Position numbers and translations under genes: made by a program. A stretch of 64,000 bases of DNA, from the NCBI RefSeq assembly GCF_023101685.1, contig NZ_CP082164.1:8990001-9054000 (forward strand), written 5' to 3'. Below the pieces are notes generated by a model that ran no database searches, had not been told where the DNA came from, and saw only the letters and a list, made by a program, of their open reading frames with translations. The DNA comes from Bradyrhizobium sp. 186. Its GTDB lineage: Bacteria > Pseudomonadota > Alphaproteobacteria > Rhizobiales > Xanthobacteraceae. Shown here piece by piece: positions 31,793 to 40,640 of the stretch; the first letter of the stretch is position 1; every line of letters begins with the position of its first letter.

Positions 31793-32302
31793 TCAGTCCA
31801 GAACAACTACAGTCTCGAGGCGCTTTATATCTGGATTTTCATTTATCAAGCGTCGGGTGAAATGCTCGTACTCTTCCATATTATATGCAGTCACCAACAG
31901 GATGAAATCAGCTTGGCCCGTGACGTAAAATCCGCTCATCACCTCCGTCATAGTGCGGATCCCCCGCTTAAAGCGATCAATGATGTCGGCGCGATCGCGC
32001 TCAAAGACAATGAGGACCAGCATAGTCACGTTTCAGCCGATCGCCCTTGGCGAAATGATTGAGACGTCTGATTCTATCACGCCCTCCTTTCGTAGGCGCT
32101 TTAGTCGGCGCTGAACTCCGGATGCAGATAGGCCAACTTTCGCGCCGAGTTCTTCACTGCTTAGGCGATTGTTGCGTTGAACGAGATCAAGAAGACGAGC
32201 ATCGATTTTGTCGATTTCCACGGCTGCATTGCGGACTGTCGAGCGCGACCGCCTCGTCCAAGCATGCGACATAGTCCCATTGAGCGTCCCGGTCATCTCC
32301 AA
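31793..32302 (-). pseudogene. Lrp/AsnC-family regulator with premature stop
   Basis: The first 90 codons hold the AsnC helix-turn-helix: KIDARLLDLVQRNNRLSSEE, then VGLSASGVQRRLKRLRKEGV. A single in-frame TGA at 32033-32035 interrupts it. In the same frame the ligand-binding RAM domain goes on as MLVLIVFERDRADIIDRFKR, TGQADFILLVTAYNMEEYEH and ends KRLETVVVLD. The TGA replaces a codon that is most simply CGA (Arg). Total restored length is about 168, normal for Lrp. Such regulators often control amino-acid dehydrogenases, but the ald gene here is 13 kb away. Confidence 0.8.
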
Positions 32303-32702
32303 ACCTCCTCCCTAGCACCTCTACGAATGTACGTCTTCAGCCGACAATGCGCGCACTGACGAGTTGAAAGGCTCAAACCTTATCGGGCACAGCTAACCAC
32401 GGGTTCGGGCCTTGCGCGCCCGGTCGGCTTGCGTCGCCTCTCCTAATTCCAATAAGCCGCTAAAGCTCTTTTCCTCACGGCGCTGTTTGTGGGGGTGAAT
32501 TTGTCGGTACCGCACCTCTCTTGATCCCTGGCAGCTGATTGAACGTAGTCCTTTCGGGAGCGGACATGTGGGCGGCTTAGCGTCACCAATGGAGCGCCAT
32601 TGGATTGACCTCGCGGGCGAGCTAGTGCGGGGTGAATTTCCTTCAGCTATGTCACATCGCGCCCGTGGGCGCGCAGGCCACACTGGCGGTTCTCGAAACC
32701 GA
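32303..32702. other. No recognisable gene
   Basis: Upstream of the lrp relic and downstream of the aldolase relic. Nothing beyond short shadow frames was seen. Confidence 0.4.
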
Positions 32703-33367
32703 TTAACGACAGCCCTCTTCCATAGGCAGGGCGGCTTCCCGCCTGCGTCCCGTCGTGTGATGATCGATCACTGGACGCAATAGATCAGGAAGCAGCGCGC
32801 CCGGTATCGTCCCGCTCGCACCAGCATCGAGATCTGGCATCATTGTAATGGCTTCCTCTCCGTCGAAGGGGCCTAGGATTGCCTCTCCTCCGGCGTCAGT
32901 CAACGTCCGCGGCTTCGCCGCGGCAAACGGCACCTCGATATTGAAATAACTAAAGCGCGGCATCTCCCGGGCAAGGCGCACCAGAAACGACATTGTTAAC
33001 GTCACGCCACTTAGCAGCGCATTCAGGACCAGGATCGAAATCTTGGCCGCATCTGCGATACGGCCGAAACGATCGAGCATCGAGGGCGCGTCTGCGTTGA
33101 GGCTCACGCCGTGATAGGGCGGCATCAGCATCAGTAGGCTTGCGCCACGCGCGGCCGCATAGCGGGCGCGCTCGATTGCAAATGCTCCGATAACAGGAAC
33201 TGCTCGGAACAATGAGCCAGAATGCAGATCCCATCGACGCGCTCGTCGATCATGCATTCGAGCACGCGGCGCTGCCCCTCAAGGGCAAGAACTCCGGTTT
33301 CCGTGAAAGCCGGTGCGACTGGGAAGAGGCGGCTATAGGCGTATTTCCTTGCATTTGGCATGAGCAA
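32703..33367 (-). pseudogene. Dihydrodipicolinate synthase-family aldolase relic
   Basis: The start MPNARKYAYSRLFPVAPAFT, then GVDGICILAHCSEQFLLSE-like sequence (written here as ERVDGICILAHCSEQFLLSE), is the beta-1 to beta-3 region of a DapA-type aldolase. About 30 residues (the beta-4 segment) are missing, and the frame changes before VERARYAAARGA-like IERARYAAARGASLLMLMPP and YHGV. It goes on with PFAAAKPRTL, GPFDGEEAI and ends LLPDLLRPVIDHH. The Schiff-base lysine region is altered to FNIEVPFAAAK. It ends about 40 residues early. Dead by deletion, frameshift and truncation. Confidence 0.7.
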
Positions 33368-33410
33368 GCGTCCAACAAGCAGATGTCCTTGATGGGCAGA
33401 TGTCTTTGGG

Positions 33411-33610
33411 CTCGCTCAGGTCATCAAGAACATTCGATGCCTCGAACAGATAATAGGATTCGAGAATGGTCCTCGCAGTGTTCGCCGCCTGCAACCGAAG
33501 GGCCGAACTGATCATCGGGCGTCCAGCCATCTGCTGCGAAGACTTCGTAGTTATTGTTCCAGAGGGTCCACCAGAAACTAAAGGCTGCGTCGGTGTAGCT
33601 CATGCCATAA
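33411..33610 (-). pseudogene. Unidentified coding relic
   Basis: From the ATG at 33610 the frame reads MSYTDAAFSFWWTLWNNNYE, then VFAADGWTPDDQFGPSV. After a shift it continues LRLQAANTARTILESYYLFE and ASNVLDDLSEP. The composition is protein-like and the frames join smoothly, but the family is not recognised. It lies directly upstream of the aldolase relic on the same strand, so the two may have formed an operon. Confidence 0.3.
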
Positions 33611-34293
33611 CCCGCTTCACTTTTCTCTTCCGATGCAGGGCATGAGCAATCCCCACGAGATCATTCCGGCTCTGCGGCAGCCTTTGCCGATGAGATCGGA
33701 GCGATAGAACTTTATCCCAGCGGTTGTCCGTGGATACGCGGTGTTTTTCGGTCAGCATTTTGGAGGTGACTCGAACTGTCCTGCTTCGGCCTTATGAGGC
33801 GCGGCCCTGCCCCGATCGTGATTATTCCAGATGAGGTCGCATTGGTCGCTGGCGTCCGAACTCAGCATCTGGGTAATTTTGGGAAAATATCCCTTGTAAG
33901 ACGCAACCGTCTAATTCAGCTGCCAACTCAGACTTGTCGGTTTCTCGCGTATCGCGACGTGAACGGGTTGATTTACCTAACATATGCTGAGCGGTGTCTT
34001 CCGCTTGTACAGCTTTGGAAAAGCAGACGGCGCTAAAGGCTCCGCGGGAAGGAAACGCTAGCGAGCTTTTGTCTCAATCCCATGGGCTCCTCCCGTGGCC
34101 AAGGCATGCTTCTGAGCGAAGCTTGTTCTTGTTCAGCTGAGAGAAGGACACGACGCCCTATTATAGAGATCTTCAAATTGCCGGCCGTCTCAAGGATTCG
34201 AGTGCGCTGGCGTCCGCCAGTATCAGTCCCGTATAAATCCTTGTCCACTGGACTCCGGCTGGACACTTTCGGAATGAAGCTGAGGCATCGGCG
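33611..34293. other. No recognisable gene
   Basis: Spacer between minus-strand relics and the plus-strand integrase stub; no structure was seen. Confidence 0.35.
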
Positions 34294-34455
34294 ATGGTCA
34301 GGCGCATCAGGGACAAGACGCTCGAAAGCCGCAGTGCGCGGCTGGACAAGCCGGTGCGCAAAACGCCCGTCTTGGTATCAATCGGACGAGGCCTGTCGAT
34401 CGGTTATCGGAGGAACGAGACCGCCGGCACGTGGGTGTTTCGCAAAGCCGACGGA
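34294..34455 (+). pseudogene. Tyrosine recombinase (phage/ICE integrase), N-terminal stub
   Basis: MVRRIRDKTLESRSARLDKP, then VRKTPVLVSIGRGLSIGYRR and GTWVFRKADG, match the first 50 residues of integrases common in Bradyrhizobium islands (xxRIRDxxLETRTARxxLxxR, then GLALGYRRN). The match then stops. No catalytic domain (R...HxxR...Y) follows in any frame. An integrase gene has been cut off at the edge of the nif relic. Confidence 0.55.
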
Positions 34456-34600
34456 TCGCGACTATACGGCCCCCCGGACACTCGGACCCGATTGTCGACT
34501 ACAGCGCGGAGTGCAATCGATCTAAGCGCGTGCCATTACGAGGCCCCGATGCAAAACGCACTGTCGACCTCCAAGGTCGCACCGTGCCGTTGTATCTGAA

Positions 34601-34851
34601 TCATGACCGATCCGGGGAGAACAACCCGCAGTAACCGATCTTAAGCCAAGCTCCGTCGTACCAGCAACGATTGACATAATCGAAATAGTCATTGCCGAAA
34701 GTCAGGATCACAAGAATTGTAACCGGCAGGCCCTCGCCGATCTGCGACAGACTGTACGCCCTGGCGCCACCCGCTCGATCGCATCGGCTGGACAGCCTGC
34801 GAACACCTCAATCTCGTGGCTAGCCACGATATCGATGATCTCTTCGCTCAT
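34601..34851 (-). pseudogene. Small nif-cluster-linked protein, frameshifted
   Basis: The start MSEEIIDIVASHEIEVFAGC overlaps the stop of the preceding cistron as ATGA. It continues PADAIERVAPG; then the frame shifts and the likely continuation is YSLSQIGEGLPVTILVILTF, GNDYFDYVNRCWYDG, with a stop at 34601. Restored length is about 84 residues. The family is not identified. The tight coupling says it belongs to the nif-associated operon and is its last cistron here. Confidence 0.45.
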
Positions 34852-35066
34852 GCCGGCGTCACAGTTTCTTGCTTGAAGGTATCAACTGCGGCCCGGGTCA
34901 GCCGAAAAACGCCACGACCACGGGACAGTGGGCGATAGGCAGAGCCGGCTCGGGCCTTGAGAACATTAAACCATTGGTCGGGCGTGAGCCTCGCCGGGCG
35001 CTCGCTGATCTGGATCACCCTGCCATTCGGGGCGAAGCGGACGTGAATGATGATCTGCGGATTCAT
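34848..35066 (-). CDS. Small conserved protein at the 3' end of the nif cluster
   Basis: 72 residues: MNPQIIIHVRFAPNGRVIQI, then SERPARLTPDQWFNVLKARA and YRPLSRGRGVFRLTRAAVDT. It looks like a compact beta-rich domain. I recall similar short proteins in rhizobial nif clusters but cannot name a function. Its stop overlaps the next start (ATGA). The frame is open to 35180, but the upstream part overlaps another cistron, so 35066 is the preferred start. Confidence 0.5.
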   Translation of the reverse strand: MNPQIIIHVRFAPNGRVIQISERPARLTPDQWFNVLKARAGSAYRPLSRGRGVFRLTRAAVDTFKQETVTPA

Positions 35067-35238
35067 ATCGTTCCCGTTTTTTTGCCAGGTAGAGACCGTT
35101 GGGCTGCTCGATTGTGACGTGTTCAGTTTCGCCCCCTTTGGGGTGGACCTCGCGCCGCGACTTGAACTTCGCACCTGCATCGGTGCCGGGTGGCCCGTTC
35201 GGGTTGGCGGCGATAATCGCCCGTGTGTTAGGCCTCAT
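34966..35238 (-). CDS. Possible small nif-cluster protein
   Basis: The ATG overlaps the stop of the upstream cistron (ATGA). The product starts MRPNTRAIIAANPNGPPGTD and has HPKGGETEHVTIEQPNGLYL. The last 35 residues overlap the next gene by 100 nt and look like out-of-frame sequence, so a frameshift or lost stop after LAKK is likely. The family is unknown. Confidence 0.35.
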   Translation of the reverse strand: MRPNTRAIIAANPNGPPGTDAGAKFKSRREVHPKGGETEHVTIEQPNGLYLAKKRERYESADHHSRPLRPEWQGDPDQRAPGEAHARPMV

Positions 35239-35630
35239 ACGTACTTCGGCATTGCCTTGAGCCACGTTTCGGACCAACAGTCGATGTCGGCAAACTCCGC
35301 CCGTGCGTCCGCGAGATTGATGGCATGGACGGTCTGAGAAACGAATAGGAGGAGGCGATTACCTCTTGCTCCCGCTCGATACTGAGCGCATTCAGGCCAA
35401 GCAGGAGCCCAATCGTGCGCTTGGAACCGCAACGCTATACTTGCGGCCAACATAGACCGCGAAAGCTCGTTCGAGCGTCTCAGTCGTCCACCGACTGGAA
35501 ATTCGCTGCGAACACAATTGCGCTTCGACGGCAGAGAGTCGGCAACAATGATATCAGGATCCGAGAGCGGAATGGCATTCACCGCCTCCGCGTCATCGAG
35601 GCGATTCTCTGCGGGTCCAGTTCCGATCAT
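35235..35630 (-). CDS. Hypothetical protein in the nif-associated operon
   Basis: 131 residues, starting MIGTGPAENRLDDAEAVNAI and including LLLFVSQTVHAINLADARAE near the end. It overlaps its neighbours by 4 nt on both sides (ATGA), which supports a real, translationally coupled gene. The two halves look unalike, so an internal compensated frameshift cannot be excluded. No family was recognised. Confidence 0.4.
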   Translation of the reverse strand: MIGTGPAENRLDDAEAVNAIPLSDPDIIVADSLPSKRNCVRSEFPVGGRLRRSNELSRSMLAASIALRFQAHDWAPAWPECAQYRAGARGNRLLLFVSQTVHAINLADARAEFADIDCWSETWLKAMPKYV

Positions 35631-35896
35631 CGCCCAACATGCCTTCTAGCCAGCACCAATCCAGTCGCTCGCGCCTGGTTGGCCGTAATCTGCATGCAGT
35701 GGTCCGATCCATCGATTAGATGCAGGTCAAACTGCGGAAGACGCCGGAATGGCCGCTCCGTCACATCCGACGCATCACATCGAACCAAGGTGAGCTGCGG
35801 AAAGCGGCGCCTTAGGTCAGCAACGGCGCTAGTGTCTATGTTAGCTGTCGCAAGCAGGCGTTCGATTTCGATCAATTGTTCTGTGGCGAGCGCCAT
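35627..35896 (-). CDS. Small nif-associated protein (DUF6129-like)
   Basis: 89 residues: LIEIERLLATANIDTSAVAD, LRRRFPQLTLVRCDASDVTE, FDLHLIDGSDHCMQITANQA, GLVLARR. The PxLxxxRCDASD and HCxxIT pattern is that of short proteins I know only from nitrogen-fixation clusters. Function unknown. It lies 33 nt after the DUF3024-like gene. Confidence 0.5.
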   Translation of the reverse strand: MALATEQLIEIERLLATANIDTSAVADLRRRFPQLTLVRCDASDVTERPFRRLPQFDLHLIDGSDHCMQITANQARATGLVLARRHVGR

Positions 35897-35929
35897 TGTG
35901 GCTCCTATATGACTGCTGCCAAATGAGCA

Positions 35930-36283
35930 TCACTGCCAGAACAGCCGCTCGGGATCCGTGTTCAATTCGTCGATCGCCGACGCCAGCCGGTGGAAAATGC
36001 TGTAAAATTTCCAGCTTCCTCGCGCATGATTCTTGAAGAACAGCTTCCAGATCCCGCTCACGGCATCGTAATGAAATAACGCGACATCGATCTGACCGCC
36101 ATCGTTGTCGATATTGCGCGAGCAGCAGGGACTCTCAATGAGATAGCCAGCCTTTACCGGCGTCACACTCGGCGAGACATAGCGATAGTGCTTGCGCGAG
36201 ATCAAAGCACGTTCGATCCGCTTGCGATCTAGCTCGTTCGGATGCGGGATCAGCCCGACCGGTACCTCTCTCGACACTCTCAT
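35930..36283 (-). CDS. Nif-cluster protein, DUF3024-like
   Basis: 117 residues with PHPNELDRKRIERALISRKH, VSPSVTPVKAGYLIESPCCS, and IDVALFHYDAVSGIWKLFFK. Proteins of this type accompany nifZ in rhizobial nif clusters. The CC pair in ESPCCSRN could bind metal. It lies 15 nt after the second nifZ-type gene, in the same operon. Confidence 0.55.
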   Translation of the reverse strand: MRVSREVPVGLIPHPNELDRKRIERALISRKHYRYVSPSVTPVKAGYLIESPCCSRNIDNDGGQIDVALFHYDAVSGIWKLFFKNHARGSWKFYSIFHRLASAIDELNTDPERLFWQ

Positions 36284-36298
36284 TGCGAGAACATCCCC

Positions 36299-36538
36299 TC
36301 AAAAGACTGTGATCTCTTCTTCAAGACAACCAACGACCAGCCGCTCACCAAAATCTACAAGATAAATCGGCACGCTCGCTTCGGTATGCATTGCGACCCG
36401 GACAATCTCGCCGATAGCACCGGCGCCGACCAGGATCCGATCAGGCGGCGCGGTAGCAACTGACCCGTCATTGATGAGATTGACTGCGGCTTTCACGCGC
36501 TGGCCCGATCTATATTTTGGAACGCGCGGCTCTGTCAT
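36299..36538 (-). CDS. nifZ: NifZ-domain protein, second copy
   Basis: 79 residues: PRVPKYRSGQRVKAAVNLIN, DGSVATAPPDRILVGAGAIG, EIVRVAMHTEASVPIYLVDF, GERLVVGCLEEEI. The FxxGxxVxxxxxIxNDGt, GxxGxV, YxVxF layout is that of NifZ, which helps P-cluster formation in the MoFe protein. Its ATG overlaps the upstream nifZ stop (ATGA). Two tandem nifZ-type cistrons may be halves of the longer NifZ of other diazotrophs. Confidence 0.7.
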   Translation of the reverse strand: MTEPRVPKYRSGQRVKAAVNLINDGSVATAPPDRILVGAGAIGEIVRVAMHTEASVPIYLVDFGERLVVGCLEEEITVF

Positions 36539-36849
36539 GACACAGCCACTTCCGGCAATGGCAGATCATCTACGCCCTCGTCGACCGGGTCGAGCTCTTT
36601 GCGCCCCATGCCGACGCGGTAGCCACTTTCAAGAAATTCGACACCGTAGATATAGAATTTCTGCAGGAACGTGCCGATGGAAACGAGATAACCCACGTCG
36701 CCCTTCTTGGCCAGAATGTCGCCGATCTCCTTGCCGCGAAAGGTGCCGTCATTGCGGATGGTACTGCTGGCCCGCACCTTTTCGCCGAAGCTGAACGCGG
36801 GCGGCCCGCTTAGCTGGACCACATCACTGTCGCGAACGATCATGTTCAT
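36535..36849 (-). CDS. nifZ: NifZ, nitrogenase P-cluster maturation factor
   Basis: 104 residues: FSFGEKVRASSTIRNDGTFR, GKEIGDILAKKGDVGYLVSI, GTFLQKFYIYGVEFLESGYR, VGMGRKEL. This is the standard NifZ signature (GxKVRAxxxIRNDGTF, GDVGYVxxIGTFLQxFYIYxVxF). NifZ is needed for the second P-cluster of the MoFe protein. The ATG overlaps the stop of the LRV relic (ATGA). The gene looks intact while its upstream neighbours are broken. Confidence 0.85.
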   Translation of the reverse strand: MNMIVRDSDVVQLSGPPAFSFGEKVRASSTIRNDGTFRGKEIGDILAKKGDVGYLVSIGTFLQKFYIYGVEFLESGYRVGMGRKELDPVDEGVDDLPLPEVAVS

Positions 36850-37500
36850 GCACCGCCCCCTCGCGAACCTGCAGGGCGCACGGAGACGCGAGCAGAGGTG
36901 CTCTTCTGCAGCATATTGTCCTCGTCTGCGATGAGACATGCCGACTCGTCATCCGCGATGCGAATCGCCACTTCGTAGCGGGCATGCCGTTCAGGTTCGC
37001 GGTTCAGAGCGGTTACCGAATGAGGTGAAAGTCGCTGCGCGAACTCGAGGTGCACGGAGGTGTCGGGGTCGTTCACCGTGGCAAGCAGCCGCATACGTCG
37101 TGCCACCATGCGGCGAAACTCAATGGCCTCATCATTCATCAGCCAGCCAAGCCGGCGCGGCGCGATGCGCTGCGTCCCGATCCAACAGACGCAATAAAAT
37201 GCAGAGCTTTGCCACCTCCGACGTCTTAGCCCAGCGAGTCTGTAGAAGTCGAAGCGGTAGAGCTCGATCGGGACAGAGGCCAACGTCTCTGCTTCGAGCA
37301 GGTGTTTTCGGCCACTCCGTCCAGATGATAGAAGAGCCCGGTCTGCCGTTGCTGATCCTCGGCTTCGGGTAGCAGACCTTCGTCGAGCCGCGTGTGCGCG
37401 ATCAACGCTCCCTTGCTGCCTGATAGTGGAATGACTGGGTCCAGGTTCATGGGCAGCTTTCCTCCTCTGACAGGTGGCCCCTTCGACATTGCAAGGCGGT
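36846..37500 (-). pseudogene. Leucine-rich-variant (LRV) 4Fe-4S protein, degenerate
   Basis: The last 110 codons show degenerate LRV repeats: MVARRMRLLATVNDPDTSVH, EPERHARYEVAIRIADDESA. The expected RxxxAxDPDxxVRxxxAxR pattern recurs. LRV proteins sit between the ferredoxin gene and nifZ in several diazotrophs and carry an N-terminal 4Fe-4S cluster. Here the N-terminal Cys motif is not found in any frame, and frames break several times between 37200 and 37700. The upstream limit given is approximate. Its stop couples to nifZ. Confidence 0.5.
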
Positions 37501-37794
37501 GCACCTGGCTCGGCGAAGAACAGGCCCGTCAGCACAGCGGCGTGGGTCAAATCGATGACAGCGCTGCTTAGTGGGCGCTCGGCATCGAGGCGCAACTTTG
37601 GACCGTTGCGCTCCATGACTTTCTTACGGGGCCCGCGGCGCCGCCTACGCACCGATGTTGGCGATCGATCCTGAGTAATCCATGGCCATGACAGGAAATT
37701 GCAAGTCGACGCCTGCGGCGCCGTCAATGCACACGGCGATACTCGCGACTTTGCAGTGACGGAGCTCGGCATGAAGTTCACGAGCACACCCCCT

Positions 37795-38016
37795 TTAGGC
37801 AGGCGCATGGTAACGCGGCACTGATGTGTCGATGACGCTGGTGTTTTCAACTGGACAGACAGCGACACACTGCGGCTCGTCAAAATAGACGCTGCATTCG
37901 GTGCACTTCTTGGGTTCAATTACGTTTCCAGCCTTCTCCGACATTGCAACATTCGGGCATAAGGGTTCACAAGCCGAGGAACTGGTACATTGCGAGGCGA
38001 TGATCTTGAATGGCAT
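37795..38016 (-). CDS. 2[4Fe-4S] ferredoxin (FdxN/FrxA type) missing one cluster cysteine
   Basis: 73 residues: [50 protein letters not shown]. The second site (CxxC, then C and C by P) is complete. The first site should read CTxCxxCxxxCP, but the codon for the second Cys is TCC, giving CTSSSAC. One ligand of a [4Fe-4S] cluster is therefore lost. Ferredoxins of this kind serve NifB in FeMo-cofactor synthesis. It lies 12 nt after the broken nifB, so relaxed selection is likely. Confidence 0.8.
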   Translation of the reverse strand: MPFKIIASQCTSSSACEPLCPNVAMSEKAGNVIEPKKCTECSVYFDEPQCVAVCPVENTSVIDTSVPRYHAPA

Positions 38017-38028
38017 AGATACAACCTC

Positions 38029-39310
38029 TTACGCGACCGAGATCAGCGGTTCTTGCCGGATCGCGGCGTCGCCGCGCTTGACGTGCCGGGTCTCACCGCT
38101 CTTGATTTTATGGAGATAGCCCCTGAACCAGCCGATCGCCGATTTCTCGATGGTATCGTGCGCGTATTGATCGACCGGCTCGATCCCAGCATTGATCAGA
38201 ATGTCTCTTGGGCAGCCACCAAACTTGGCCACGAATACAGCATGGCAGTCGTTGATGGCGCGGATGATGCCCGCAAGCCGATCCTCATCGCCATATCCGC
38301 CCTGGCAGTAAACGTCGACACGACGGTGCCCGACGAGTTTGACGCCGGATGTCGAGAGTTCGTACACCTGGAACTCCCTAGCATGCCCAAAATGCTCATT
38401 AATGAGGCCCGAGCCTTTGGTTGCGACCGCGGCCAGAAGCTTGACCTCGCTCATTTCGCCAGCGAGTTCCGGAAACTCCTCCTGCCTGGTCGTGATCCTC
38501 GCCGCAGGCTCATCCTCAATCTTGGCCTGATAAGCCTTGCGCGTCTCGAGGTCATATTGAACGTCCATGGCCATGACCTTCTCTATGGTGAACTCGCTGC
38601 TGCGATCATCTCCGAGCAGGCCGACGGCGTCAGCGCGGTACTGGCGGCGATGCCGCATCATCTTTATCTGACCTTCACAAGCATCCTGAAGCGCCGCCAA
38701 TTCCTGCGCTGTCGGGCCTCGCTGGCGTTTGAGCCCGAATGCTGTGCCGTGCTCGGGCGCGGAGATCTGTGGCATGATAAGTCGTTTTCGGATTGGCCAA
38801 GGCATCGCCGGGGCCGGCGATACCGAGCACGGTCAGCTGTGGAATTCTGGTGGCGACCGCGAGCAGCTTTCTCACCGCCTGCTCAGGAGTGAGCTTCTCA
38901 CTAACAATACCCGGACGCGATTCATTGGCGCAGTCGTACTTACGATTGCAGTAGTTGCATTGAATATTGCAAGCCGGCGCGACCGCGACATGGATGCGAG
39001 CGTAATGATGATGAGTTTCTTCGCTATAGCAGGGAGGAGTCCTAACTTTGTCCCAGATTTCGGACGGCAGATCGCCTGGGGCAGTCTGTGACCCATAGCT
39101 CCCTTTGCCATTCTTCGAAGAGCTCCGGGAACCCTTATAATCGGTGATGACCCGCATCCCGCCGCTATCCTCAGCATCTTTGACATGTTTTCCGCGTCCG
39201 GCAACAGCGTTCATACTCAATTCTCTACCAAGTGTGCCCATGGCGACCAGCCTGAGCGGCCGCAGAACGAGAGTTAGCAACTCGCGTGCCATCTCGGATG
39301 GCGATGGCAT
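38029..39310 (-). pseudogene. nifB: nifB (FeMo-cofactor radical-SAM synthase), deleted and frameshifted
   Basis: The N-part keeps [17 protein letters not shown] (radical-SAM cysteines) and [17 protein letters not shown]. Near 38780 the sequence jumps, in a different frame, to [20 protein letters not shown]. From family knowledge about 140 residues of the radical-SAM core are missing between these points. In the C-part the usual MMRHCRQCRAD is MMRHRRQYRAD, so both cysteines are gone. The NifX-like end is readable (VATKGSGLINEHFGHAREFQ; VDVYCQGGYGDEDRL) to the stop at 38029. No functional NifB can be made, and nitrogen fixation would need another copy. Confidence 0.92.
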
Positions 39311-39330
39311 TCCCGCCCTGTGAATGAGTT

Positions 39331-39394
39331 AGCTAGACGTGATCCGCACAGTTGCGCACGCGTCAGCGACAGTTCACACGTCGCAAATGCGACA
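39331..39394 (-). promoter_or_regulatory. Possible decayed NifA/sigma54 promoter of nifB
   Basis: On the minus strand, GG-N10-GC (GGATCACGTCTAGC) lies at 39332-39345. About 50 bp upstream is TGTCGCATTTGCGACG (39379-39394), a dyad one base from the NifA site TGT-N10-ACA. The -24 and -12 boxes match the consensus poorly apart from the invariant GG and GC. This would suit a promoter decaying with its gene, but chance is possible. Confidence 0.3.
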
Positions 39395-39527
39395 GGCGTC
39401 GCGATTGTGACGGAGATGGCCGTTGGGTTCTCATTGAGCTCGCGTGAAATCTCCCAACCCGCACCGGTCGTTTGCGATGCGACCTCTTCCTACTAGCGGA
39501 CCGGGGCGAGCAGCCCACTTTGCGTCG

Positions 39528-40045
39528 CTACTTGGCGCTCAACATCTCTATCGCGTGCGGGAGCCATATCGCGATCGGTGTCAGGTGTTGCTCGACCAGA
39601 AAGCAGAGTTCGTTGCGCGAGAGTGCTTGCGGATCGACGATCGCGTAATGGACGTCAGCCGAGCATTTGGTGATCTGCCGCGCATAAACAGCAAAAGCCG
39701 ATCTGAAGCGACAGCCGATGAAGAGGAAGCTCCGTCCGTTCCGCCTTTCCTTGATGATGTCGGGAACTGGTGTCTGGATGTCGATTTCAGTCAGAACCTC
39801 AACATAATCAGCGTCAGTAATCAGAAAGCTCTTGACCGGCAGCACGCTGCCATGCGGCTTGCGCAGCACAGTGGGCCAATGGGCCCCGCAGCGGGACTTA
39901 TACTCATATGTTCCAGCCTATTCGCCTTCATCTTCTTATAGAGCTTAAGTAGTTTAAGGCATCGTATCGCCTCTGAGATCAAAGACAATAATTCTCTTTT
40001 CGACTGCCGACTTGCCACCTTAGCCAGCTTGATGTGCCGGGCCAT
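39528..40045 (-). pseudogene. SIR2-like nif-cluster protein, C-terminal relic
   Basis: The readable end is LRKPHGSVLPVKSFLITDAD, YVEVLTEIDIQTPVPDIIKE, RSFLFIGCRFRSAFAVYARQ and HYAIVDPQAL. SIR2-type proteins with HGS...FLITDxDY...LFIGxxFxDxxxRxYARQI are encoded beside nifB in rhizobia. The N-terminal NAD-binding domain is missing, and upstream codons (39821-40045) are out of frame. It sits just upstream of nifB on the same strand, as expected in the ancestral cluster. Confidence 0.55.
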
Positions 40046-40091
40046 CCACCGGCGGAGATCGTGACAGTCCAGGTTGGTTGCGCCGGCCTCG

Positions 40092-40640
40092 TTAGCCAGC
40101 AGTTACTCTGCGGACCAGCCGGTTGAGCTCTTCGATGGCTGCACGCAGCAGCTTGCCGTCGGTCGGGAAGGTGACGGCTTTGGGCTGCACCGTGGTATCC
40201 ACGGTGACCCGCTTGAGATCGCGCCTGCGCAGTGCCCCGGCGTCTTGCGCCACCCTCAGGCTCTCGGCCAGCAGAAGCTCGAGCTTGTCACCAAAGCGCT
40301 TGCGCCAATGGCTGAGATCCGAGCGCTCATGCGGAAACTCGTGCTGGAAAAACGCCTCGCCGGTGAAGTGCTGGGAATACGGATCATGGACCCAGCGATC
40401 GCACACGCCTTCGTCGGAGAGGCCATAAATGTGCTTGAGCAGCAGCAGCCCAACCACGAAGCGGGTCTCGATCCCAGGGCGGACCTTGTCGCTGTACAGC
40501 GGTGCAATCTGCGCATCGATCCAAGCCCAGTCGACCTTGCCGGCGAGCTGCACCAGCTCGTGCTTCATGTTGATGATCTGATCGAGCCTGGCACGAAACA
40601 GATCGCCTTCTTCCGTCGCTTTCGGCTTCTTCGGTCGCAT
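40092..40640 (-). mobile_element. IS5-family transposase, N-terminal 180 residues
   Basis: The start MRPKKPKATEEGDLFRARLD follows CGGAGGAG. Then come PGIETRFVVGLLLLKHIYGL, SDEGVCDRWVHDPYSQHFTG and FFQHEFPHERSDLSHWRKRF (DUF772, N-terminal domain of IS5-type transposases). The first catalytic Asp region is RVTVDTTVQPKAVTFPTD. The frame then breaks at LNRLVRRVTAG and nothing of the remaining half is seen. Terminal repeats were not found. It is a dead fragment next to the nif relic. Confidence 0.8.
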
